7,818 bases of DNA from assembly GCA_947653315.1 (NCBI GenBank), contig CANTGP010000133.1:1-7818 (forward strand), in the 5' to 3' direction. The stretch is from an uncultured Lachnospiraceae bacterium (GTDB lineage: Bacteria > Bacillota > Clostridia > Lachnospirales > Lachnospiraceae). Shown here piece by piece: positions 1-5,464 of the stretch (positions are counted from its first letter, which is position 1; each line of letters opens with the position of its first letter). The position numbers and the translations under genes are program-made. The notes below the pieces were generated by a model. It had not been told where the DNA came from. It searched no databases and was given only the letters and a program-made list of their open reading frames with translations.

Positions 1-93
1 TCATGGATGCTTTCACAGGTGCTTTCACAGGTGTCTTTTCAAATGATATGCAATGATAGAGTTGTCTATATTCTTCTTCAAGTACACAATTTC

Positions 94-166
94 TTGAATA
101 GAAATACCGTCATATGGGTAAAAATAGGAAAGTAAGGAGTAATGAATCAATGACTTATTTTGGAGG
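94..166 (+). promoter_or_regulatory. Leader and RBS of the DMT-family gene, with a weak inverted repeat
   Basis: A good Shine-Dalgarno sequence, GGAGG at 162-166, lies seven bases before the ATG at 173 and fixes that start. Further upstream TTCAAG (77-82) and CTTGAA (93-98) form an inverted repeat separated by ten bases, possibly an operator. Candidate sigma-A hexamers TTGTCT (62-67) and CACAAT (85-90) with a 17-base spacer overlap it, but each matches the consensus at only four of six positions, so the promoter call is weak. Confidence 0.35.
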
Positions 167-172
167 ACCCGT

Positions 173-604
173 ATGATTGGATTTTTTATTGCTTTAATTT
201 CCGGTGCTTTGATGAGTGTACAGGGGGTGTTTAATACACAGGTGACGAAATCTTCCACCATTTGGGTGGCGAATGCTTTTGTCCAGTGTACGGCGCTTTT
301 GGTCTGCCTTGGGGTATGGCTGGTGTCGGACAGGTCTTCGCTGGCAGCGGTCTTTAAGGTGGAGCCGAAGTATATGCTTTTGGGCGGTGCCATTGGGGCA
401 TTCATCACCTATACGGTCATTAAAAGCATGGATATGCTGGGACCGGCAAGGGCGGTGATGCTGATTGTCGTTGCGCAGCTTATTGTGGCATACGTCATAG
501 AAATGCTCGGTTTGTTCGGTGTGGAAAAGCAACCGCTGGAATGGAGAAAAGTAATCGGTATGGCGGTGGCTATTGTCGGCATCGTAATTTTTAAATGGAA
601 ATAA
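173..604 (+). CDS. Small DMT-superfamily membrane protein, YdcZ/DUF606-like
   Basis: The product is 143 residues and almost wholly hydrophobic, with five likely membrane helices at about residues 3-21, 29-51, 66-86, 90-112 and 123-141. It ends in a short basic tail (FKWK). Size, five-helix plan, the early G-A-x-x-S-x-Q-G-x-x-N segment (residues 11-21) and the late segment GMAVAIVGIVIF fit the YdcZ/DUF606 half-size members of the drug/metabolite transporter superfamily, many of which are thought to act as homo- or heterodimers. The substrate cannot be read from the sequence. The start at 173 is supported by GGAGG seven bases upstream. It appears monocistronic: a separate promoter candidate precedes the next gene, although no clear rho-independent terminator is visible after its stop. 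Family call is fairly firm; function is unknown. Confidence 0.8.
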   Translation: MIGFFIALISGALMSVQGVFNTQVTKSSTIWVANAFVQCTALLVCLGVWLVSDRSSLAAVFKVEPKYMLLGGAIGAFITYTVIKSMDMLGPARAVMLIVVAQLIVAYVIEMLGLFGVEKQPLEWRKVIGMAVAIVGIVIFKWK

Positions 605-619
605 AATAGGAAAAGGCAC

Positions 620-648
620 TTGCGAAAGAGGGATAATTATCTTACAAT
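620..648 (+). promoter_or_regulatory. Candidate sigma-A promoter for the comEA-led gene run
   Basis: TTGCGA at 620-625 and TACAAT at 643-648 are separated by exactly 17 bases. The -10 box matches TATAAT at five of six positions and the -35 box matches TTGACA at four of six. A transcript would begin near 655, leaving a leader of about 95 bases before the preferred comEA start at 750. That leader contains the AATATC palindromes. This is a motif match by eye only. Confidence 0.5.
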
Positions 649-689
649 AAAAGAACAGTCGCATAGAGGGGTCTTCCTGGAAGGAAATG

Positions 690-737
690 AATATCAAGAT
701 ATTAAAATATCAAGATATTAAAGTATCAGAATATTTA
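690..737 (+). repeat. Three 16-bp tandem units, each an AATATC-NN-GATATT-type palindrome
   Basis: Units 690-705 and 706-721 are identical (AATATCAAGATATTAA), and 722-737 is a degenerate third copy with 12 of 16 matches. Each of the first two units contains a perfect inverted repeat, AATATC-AA-GATATT. The spacing of 16 bases is about one and a half helical turns, as in arrays of regulator half sites. The block lies between the candidate promoter and the preferred comEA start, so it could be an operator or a leader RNA structure. An alternative start at 687 would translate through it, which is one reason for preferring the start at 750. Confidence 0.7.
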
Positions 738-749
738 AGAAAGGAAACT

Positions 750-1598
750 ATGCGGATGACAGGAACAAAAACTTGTAAATGTGAAACCGGTAAAATCAGT
801 AAAAACATTTGGATATTGTTTGCCATGCTGTGGGCGTTGCTTTTTTTAACGGCATGCAGCAGCAGGGAAACGGTTTTGCTGGAAGAAGATGATTTGGTTT
901 GGACGGAAGAAGCACAGCCATCCGATTCGGAAGATGAGCCGTCCGGTTTGGAAGCGGAACTGTCCGATTCGGAAGCGGAGCCGCCCGGTTTGGAAGGCGC
1001 GGCAGGCGGTTTGGAACGTGCAGGACAGGGGGAAATGTCCACCCTGTTTGTACATATTTGCGGTGAGGTGGTAAAGCCGGGGCTATATGAACTTCCGGAA
1101 GGAAGCCGGATATTTGATGCCGTTGAGGCCGCCGGGGGTTTTACGCAGGAGGCTTACGAAAGTTACGTGAATTTGGCACAGGTATTGGCGGACGGATGGA
1201 AAGTGGAGATTCCCAAAGCAGGTACCGGAACAACGGAGGTTTTGGGAGCGCCAAAGACTCCGGGAAACGGGGCGGAAGCCGGAACCGGTACGTCAGGAAC
1301 GGATGCGGGAGCCGTCTGCCATGCCGGACCGGGCAGTATGGCGGGAATCACGGGAAATTCCGCAGATATGGAAGGCGGCGCCGGTGCGGGGGACGGACTG
1401 GTGGATATAAACACTGCCACGAAGCAGGAATTATGTACCCTGCCGGGTGTGGGCGAAAGCCGTGCGGAGAGCATTATTTCCTACCGGGAGAAGAACGGCG
1501 GATTTGGGCGGATAGAGGATATTATGAAAGTGGAAGGAATTAAGGAAGGGATGTTTTCCAAAATGAAAGATAAGATTTGTGTCAGAGGTGGAAAATGA
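750..1598 (+). CDS. comEA: ComEA-like DNA-binding lipoprotein (SLBB plus helix-hairpin-helix)
   Basis: ComEA is the extracytoplasmic DNA receptor of natural transformation; it binds double-stranded DNA and hands it to ComEC. From the start at 750 the product is 282 residues. A basic N-terminus and hydrophobic stretch end in the lipobox LTAC with Cys36, so it is probably a lipoprotein rather than anchored by an uncleaved helix as in Bacillus subtilis. An acidic, repeat-containing segment follows (about 45-90). The SLBB domain spans about 97-155 (from VHICGEVVKPGLY), then a Gly/Ala/Thr-rich linker (156-216), then two helix-hairpin-helix motifs (217-279; TLPGVGESRAESII and MKVEGIKEGMF). ATG 750 is preferred because AAAGGA lies five to six bases upstream; ATG 687 is in frame but its GGAAGG is only two bases away and it would read through the palindromes. 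Its stop overlaps the next gene. It is longer than the B. subtilis protein because of the acidic and Gly-rich parts. Confidence 0.88.
   Translation: MRMTGTKTCKCETGKISKNIWILFAMLWALLFLTACSSRETVLLEEDDLVWTEEAQPSDSEDEPSGLEAELSDSEAEPPGLEGAAGGLERAGQGEMSTLFVHICGEVVKPGLYELPEGSRIFDAVEAAGGFTQEAYESYVNLAQVLADGWKVEIPKAGTGTTEVLGAPKTPGNGAEAGTGTSGTDAGAVCHAGPGSMAGITGNSADMEGGAGAGDGLVDINTATKQELCTLPGVGESRAESIISYREKNGGFGRIEDIMKVEGIKEGMFSKMKDKICVRGGK
921..1004 (+). repeat. 42-bp in-frame tandem duplication in comEA
   Basis: Two adjacent 42-bp units (921-962 and 963-1004) match at about three quarters of positions, and at 31 of the first 34. They encode two 14-residue acidic units built around SDSE-x-EP-x-GLE. A partial third echo (GGTTTGGAA) follows near 1008. 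The repeat lies just after the lipidated cysteine and lengthens the tether between membrane and SLBB domain. The 42-bp period keeps the frame, so copy number could vary without loss of the protein. Confidence 0.75.
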
Positions 1599-2281
1599 GC
1601 AGGAGAGTGTTGGTCGTTGACGATGAAAAACTGATTGTAAAGGGAATCCGTTTCAGTCTTGAACAGGACGGGATGGAAGTGGACTGTGCTTATGACGGGG
1701 AGGAAGCCCTTCAGCTTGCGAAAGAGAACCCTTACGATATCATATTGCTGGATGTGATGCTGCCGAAGCTGACCGGTTTTGAGGTATGCCAGCAGATCCG
1801 GGATTTTTCCAATGTGCCGGTGGTCATGCTGACCGCGAAGGGGGACGACATGGATAAGATTCTTGGTCTGGAGTACGGTGCGGACGACTATATCACCAAG
1901 CCCTTTAATATTTTGGAGGTCAAGGCGAGGATTAAGGCAATTATGCGCCGGACCAATACGAAGGAAAAAACGGGGGAAAAAGCGAAAGTCATCGAGAGCA
2001 AAGACATGAAGCTGGACTGCGAAGGAAGGCGGGTATATATAGGCGGCAGGGAAATCAACCTGACGGCAAAGGAATTTGAAGTACTGGAGCTTCTGATGCT
2101 GAACCAAAATAAGGTATACAGCAGGGAAAACCTGTTGAAAATTGTATGGGGAAGCGATTATCCGGGGGATGTACGGACGGTGGACGTACATATCAGGAGG
2201 CTGCGGGAGAAAATCGAGACGAATCCCAGTGAACCGAAATATGTCCATACGAAATGGGGCGTGGGATATTATTATGCATAG
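1595..2281 (+). CDS. OmpR/PhoB-family response regulator
   Basis: The 228-residue product is a cytoplasmic DNA-binding regulator phosphorylated by a partner kinase. The receiver domain (about 1-118) carries the acidic pair D9/D10, the phospho-acceptor D53 in LLDVMLP, the switch Thr80 and the conserved Lys102 in TKPF. The C-terminal winged-helix domain (about 131-228) shows the usual INLTAKEFEVLELL and RTVDVHIRRLREKIE segments and ends in the wing WGVGYYYA. The start at 1595 forms an ATGA overlap with the comEA stop and has AGAGGTGG just upstream; an in-frame ATG at 1577 would add six residues inside comEA and is less likely. The overlap implies translational coupling to comEA. The kinase gene begins 17 bases downstream, so the two are a cognate pair. 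Target genes are unknown; the AATATC palindromes upstream of comEA are one candidate for autoregulation. Confidence 0.95.
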   Translation: MSRRVLVVDDEKLIVKGIRFSLEQDGMEVDCAYDGEEALQLAKENPYDIILLDVMLPKLTGFEVCQQIRDFSNVPVVMLTAKGDDMDKILGLEYGADDYITKPFNILEVKARIKAIMRRTNTKEKTGEKAKVIESKDMKLDCEGRRVYIGGREINLTAKEFEVLELLMLNQNKVYSRENLLKIVWGSDYPGDVRTVDVHIRRLREKIETNPSEPKYVHTKWGVGYYYA

Positions 2282-2298
2282 ATGGGCGGAGCCTTACC

Positions 2299-3804
2299 AT
2301 GGATATGAAAATCAGGAATGTTTGGAACCAACTGAAAATCTTAAGGAGCTTAAAGGCGAGGATTTTCATCATTGTTTTCTTAATCGGCATTATTCCCAGC
2401 GTCATTATGCGTTACGGTATCCTGACCAGTTATGAGGACCGTGCGGTGAGTCTGCGGACATCCGACGTGCAAAGGCAGTTGAACATCATTGCGGACCACC
2501 TGATTGCATACAGCTATTTAACGGACGCATCTTCGGAGGTCATCAGTGCTGAGCTGGAACAGCTCTCCAACCTGTATGACGGGCGTGTCATCATCATTAA
2601 TTCCAACCTGAAAGTGATTAAGGATACTTACGGTATCAGTGAAGGCAAAACGGTAATTTCGGAGGAAGTGGTAAAATGCATGAAGGACGGCGCCGGATCC
2701 TCCGACTTTAAGGATGAGTACGATTACATTGAGTTCATCACGCCGATTTTGGAAAAGGTGCCGGTGGAGGAAGCGGCCGGAGGGGAAAAGCCTGCGGGCG
2801 ACGGCAAAGGAAAAGAAAAAGATGTGGTGCGCGGCGTGATGCTGACCAGCGTTTCCACGGACAGCATCGTTGTCACCATGGATATCCTGAGCCGGAAGGC
2901 GCTGATTATGGAAATCATGATGCTGGCAGTGATTTTTGGCATAGCTCTGGTGCTGGCGAAAATATTGGTAAAACCGTTTGAGCGGGTAACGAAGGCCATC
3001 AGCGAGGTGAAGGAAGGGTTTACGGACGAGCCGGTTTCCGTACCGGATTATTTGGAAACGGAACATATCGTGGATGCTTTTAATGAACTGCTGTCGCGCA
3101 TGAAAGTGCTGGATACGTCCAGACAGGAATTTGTCTCCAATGTCTCCCATGAGTTGAAAACGCCCATTACATCCGTAAAGGTGCTGGCGGACTCCCTGTT
3201 GGCGCAGGAGAATGTTCCGGCGGAGCTTTACCGGGAGTTTATGGTGGACATTGCGGAGGAAATCGACCGGGAAGATAAGATTATTAACGATTTGTTGTCC
3301 ATGGTGAAGATGGATAAGAAGGTGGCGTCGCTGAATATCAGCGTTGTGGACATTAATGCCCTGACGGAAATCATATTAAAAAGGCTGCGCCCGATTGCCC
3401 GCAAGAGGGACATTGAGCTGGTATTTGAAAGCAACCGTGCGGTGACGGCAGAGGTGGACGAGGTGAAGATGACGCTGATTCTCACGAACCTTGTGGAAAA
3501 TGCCATTAAATACAACAAGGAACAGGGTGCCGTAAAAGTGGTTTTGGATGCGGACCACCAGTTCTTTACGCTGCATATCGTGGATACGGGAATCGGTATT
3601 CCGCAGGATTCCCTGGAACATATTTATGAGAGGTTTTACCGCGTGGACAAGTCACATTCCCGTGAAATCGGCGGAACCGGGCTGGGATTGGCGATTACGA
3701 GGAGCGCGGTACTGCTGCACCGCGGTTCCATTAAGGTTTCCAGCGTGGAAGGTGAGGGAACCACGTTTACGGTGAAGATTCCTTTGAGTTATGTGGTGGT
3801 ATAG
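2299..3804 (+). CDS. Membrane sensor histidine kinase with HAMP domain
   Basis: The product is 501 residues. A first membrane helix lies at about residues 21-38, followed by an outside sensor region of about 160 residues and a second helix at about 203-223. A HAMP domain follows (about 224-275), then the dimerisation and phosphotransfer domain with the H box SHELKTP (His284). The HATPase_c domain has the N box TNLVENAIKYN (Asn401), the G1 box VDTGIGIP (Asp429), the F box ERFYRVD and the G2 box GGTGLGL (458-464). All catalytic motifs are intact, so it should autophosphorylate and pass phosphate to the adjacent regulator. The sensor region has a VIIINSNLKVIKDTYG stretch typical of PAS/Cache-like folds and a charged Glu/Gly/Lys-rich loop (about 154-175). 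Start 2299 is chosen for GGCGGAG seven bases upstream; ATG 2305 is possible and ATG 2254 lies within the regulator gene. The ligand cannot be inferred from sequence. Confidence 0.95.
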   Translation: MDMKIRNVWNQLKILRSLKARIFIIVFLIGIIPSVIMRYGILTSYEDRAVSLRTSDVQRQLNIIADHLIAYSYLTDASSEVISAELEQLSNLYDGRVIIINSNLKVIKDTYGISEGKTVISEEVVKCMKDGAGSSDFKDEYDYIEFITPILEKVPVEEAAGGEKPAGDGKGKEKDVVRGVMLTSVSTDSIVVTMDILSRKALIMEIMMLAVIFGIALVLAKILVKPFERVTKAISEVKEGFTDEPVSVPDYLETEHIVDAFNELLSRMKVLDTSRQEFVSNVSHELKTPITSVKVLADSLLAQENVPAELYREFMVDIAEEIDREDKIINDLLSMVKMDKKVASLNISVVDINALTEIILKRLRPIARKRDIELVFESNRAVTAEVDEVKMTLILTNLVENAIKYNKEQGAVKVVLDADHQFFTLHIVDTGIGIPQDSLEHIYERFYRVDKSHSREIGGTGLGLAITRSAVLLHRGSIKVSSVEGEGTTFTVKIPLSYVVV

Positions 3805-3932
3805 GGATACCGTCGGGGAAAGGCATGTGCGAAAACACGGCGAAGCCGGTGCGGACGGTAACAAAAAAATGCCGTCGGGTATGGGGCGGTATCGGAAAGA
3901 CCGGATATGGGTGCCGGTGGAAGGAGTGCGGC
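3805..3932 (+). other. 128-base gap between kinase and GerMN genes
   Basis: The GerMN reading frame is open back to an ATG at 3825, but the encoded extension is basic, cysteine-containing and would bury the lipoprotein signal, so it is treated as untranslated. TACCGTC (3808-3814) can pair with GACGGTA (3854-3860), but the following bases are A rather than T, so this is not a rho-independent terminator on the + strand. CCGTCGGG occurs twice (3810-3817 and 3872-3879). GGAAGGAG at 3919-3926 serves the GerMN gene. Read-through from the kinase gene is likely. Confidence 0.5.
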
Positions 3933-4871
3933 ATGGGGAAAAAACGGGGATTCGTATGGCTGTTTGCCTGCTTCGCATTTTTGGTTTCCTGTGGGAGCGG
4001 GGAGGAAACGGACAGGAGTCTGGTTTATAATATTTATGCGCTTAATAAGGAGGAAACGAGGATTTTCTCCAACGAATACGTGGCGCAGAGTACGGAGCAG
4101 GCGGCATTGATTGAGGAACTTTTGTCGCAGCTTGCGGCGACGCCGGAGAAACCGGAGTACCGTGCGCCTTTATCGGGGAATTTTGAGTTAATCGGCTATT
4201 CCGTGGAGGAAAAGCAGTTGATTCTGAATTTTGACGAGCAGTACAAGGGGCTGCCGCCGACCACGGAGGTGCTTGCCCGTGCGGCGGTGGTGCGGACGAT
4301 GACGCAGATTAAAGGGATTGACTACGTGTCGTTCCAGGTACGTTCCGCGCCGCTTACGGATTCTGCCGGTAATGTCATCGGTATTATGTCGGCGGACATG
4401 TTTATCGACAATGCGGAAAGCGAGATGAATTCCAAGGAAAAGGTGAGGGTGCGGCTGTATTTTGCCAATGAAACGGGGGACAAACTCATCGAGACGAACC
4501 GGACGTTGGTGTATAACAGCAGTACCAATGTTTCCATGGAACGGCTGGTGGTGGAACAGTTAATCGGAGGTCCCAGCGAGCAGGTAAAGGATAAGGCGTT
4601 TCCCACGGTGAACCCGGAAACGAAGATTGTCAGCGTTGCGGTGAGGGACGGGACGTGTTATGTGAACTTGAATGAGAATTTCCTTTCGCAGATTTATAAT
4701 GTTTCCCCGGAGGTGACGATTTATTCCATCGTGAATTCTTTGGCGGAACTGCCGAATGTGAGTAAGGTGCAGATTGCGGTGAATGGGGATTCGAATGTGA
4801 TGTTCCGGGAGAATACCAGTCTGGCGGGGACCTTTGGACGGAATTTGGATATTGTTACGACGACTTATTGA
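3933..4871 (+). CDS. Lipoprotein with two GerMN domains
   Basis: The product is 312 residues and probably lipid-anchored on the outer face of the membrane: a short basic start (MGKKRG), a hydrophobic stretch and the lipobox LVSC with Cys20. Two consecutive GerMN-type domains follow. The first spans about 30-162, with the hallmark LILNFDEQY and a DYVSFQVRSAPL segment. The second spans about 169-304 and shows YFANETGDKLI, the conserved LIGGP turn, CYVNLNENFL and a closing VQIAVNG strand. GerMN domains occur in B. subtilis GerM, needed in sporulation and germination, and in the actinobacterial lipoprotein LpqB, which acts on the kinase MtrB. Position directly after a regulator-kinase pair favours an LpqB-like accessory role over a spore role, but this is inference. 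The start at 3933 is supported by GGAAGGAG six bases upstream and by the signal peptide; upstream in-frame ATGs such as 3825 are not convincing. Confidence 0.88.
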   Translation: MGKKRGFVWLFACFAFLVSCGSGEETDRSLVYNIYALNKEETRIFSNEYVAQSTEQAALIEELLSQLAATPEKPEYRAPLSGNFELIGYSVEEKQLILNFDEQYKGLPPTTEVLARAAVVRTMTQIKGIDYVSFQVRSAPLTDSAGNVIGIMSADMFIDNAESEMNSKEKVRVRLYFANETGDKLIETNRTLVYNSSTNVSMERLVVEQLIGGPSEQVKDKAFPTVNPETKIVSVAVRDGTCYVNLNENFLSQIYNVSPEVTIYSIVNSLAELPNVSKVQIAVNGDSNVMFRENTSLAGTFGRNLDIVTTTY

Positions 4872-4884
4872 GTGGAGGGAGGAC

Positions 4885-5285
4885 GCATCCCGGGGAGCCG
4901 TTTGCCGGTGGGTGCGGGGCCTGGCAGCCGGTTTTTCTACGGCGGGGCTGTCCGGTTTTCTGCCGCGGGCTGTCCGGAGGGCTGCCGGAATCTGCCGTAT
5001 GGAAACCTGACTGCAAAAATGGGGGATTTCTAATCGTTTCCCTTGCCGGTCTGCCTGTCAACGGCGGCAAACTCCTCGCTCCGCTCGTCAAACAGTGCCG
5101 CCTGAAAGCGACAGGCAGTCCGGCAAGGGAAACGATAAGAAATCACACCATTTTTTTGAACAGGTTTTCCGTACGGCAGTTCCGGCAGCCCTCCGGACAG
5201 CCCGCGGCAGAAAACCAGACAGCCCCGCCGTAGAAAAACCGGCTGCCAGGCCCCGCACCCACCGGCAAACGGCTCCCCGGGATGC
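4885..5285. repeat. 401-bp long inverted repeat (hairpin-forming, MITE-like)
   Basis: The outer arms 4885-4990 and about 5180-5285 are reverse complements with a single mismatch (at 4953) over 106 bases. The first 68 bases are perfect, from GCATCCCGGGG to its mirror CCCCGGGATGC. A middle part (about 4991-5024 against 5145-5179) is partly matched with small bulges. The inner arms 5025-5059 and 5110-5144 match at 33 of 35 positions. The 50-base centre (5060-5109) has its own small stem, GGCGGCA (5063-5069) with TGCCGCC (5096-5102), around a CTCGCTCCGCTCG core. No transposase is encoded and no clear target-site duplication is visible in the flanks. The form fits a non-autonomous miniature element or a structured RNA repeat; the origin is inferred. 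Confidence 0.92.
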
Positions 5286-5385
5286 TGGGTGTCATGGAGA
5301 TTGGAGATGCCGGGTGGTTGGGGATGGATATGGGGTAATGTGGAAAGGGGACTGGAATGAAGGAAGGTTAGGATTAGGATGGTTA

Positions 5386-5453
5386 GGGAAATAAGACAGA
5401 AAGGGAAATAAGGCAAAAAGGAAAATAAGATGGAAAGGGAAATTAGACGGAAA
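5386..5453 (+). repeat. Four 17-bp tandem repeats before comEC
   Basis: Units lie at 5386-5402, 5403-5419, 5420-5436 and 5437-5453, with a pattern close to GGGAAATAAGACGGAAA; the first half of each is the most constant. Each junction creates AAAGG(G)AAAT, which resembles a Shine-Dalgarno core, and the last junction runs directly into the true comEC site at 5451-5458. Because 17 is not a multiple of three, the TAA in the first three units (TTA in the fourth, at 5442-5444) falls in successive frames, so nothing can be translated through the array. Only four cytosines occur in 5341-5460. Confidence 0.85.
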
Positions 5454-5458
5454 GGGGG
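5451..5458 (+). promoter_or_regulatory. Ribosome binding site of comEC
   Basis: AAAGGGGG lies six bases before the ATG at 5465. An ATG at 5460 is five bases upstream, out of frame and too close to this site, so 5465 is the preferred start. The site is formed by the end of the last 17-bp repeat unit, so array changes could move or duplicate it. Confidence 0.65.
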
Positions 5459-5464
5459 AATGGG

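Larger units (their letters stand above)
4872..5464. other. 593-base stretch without a credible gene, upstream of comEC
   Basis: The stretch starts 13 bases before a 401-bp long inverted repeat (4885-5285), continues with a G/A-rich tract (about 5286-5385) and ends in four 17-bp tandem units (5386-5453) and the comEC ribosome binding site. Open frames on both strands here are side effects of the palindrome: similar peptides such as PGEPFAGGCGAWQPVFLRRG are read on both strands from the two arms, and none has a convincing start signal. No tRNA, rRNA or known riboswitch motif was recognised. No T-rich run follows the long stem, so a classic terminator is absent. Confidence 0.75.

Noticed and set aside
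8..31. Two copies of a 12-base repeat TGCTTTCACAGG at the window edge
   Set aside because: Only two copies are seen and the context is cut by the window start, so no function or gene end can be assigned.
673..683. CTTCCTGGAAG as a terminator or operator
   Set aside because: The stem is only five bases with a one-base centre and no T run, so it is too small to support a call.
194..697. Minus-strand open frame of 167 codons opposite the DMT-family gene
   Set aside because: It is antisense to a clear membrane protein gene, His/Arg/Pro-rich in a way typical of shadow frames, and has no ribosome binding site that stands out.
1481..2248. Minus-strand open frame of 255 codons opposite the response regulator
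   Set aside because: It is the complement of an intact OmpR-family gene and shows no domain of its own.
4868..5233. Open frame of 121 codons on the + strand in the palindrome region
   Set aside because: It overlaps the GerMN stop, lacks a convincing ribosome binding site, and its N-terminal part is read again from the other strand because the DNA is palindromic. No domain is recognisable.
4885..5285. Rho-independent terminator after the GerMN gene
   Set aside because: The stem is far too long and no T run follows the right arm; TGGGTGTC comes next. Termination or pausing by other means is still possible.
4885..5285. CRISPR array or insertion sequence
   Set aside because: There are no regularly spaced direct repeats with unique spacers, and no transposase frame lies between the arms.
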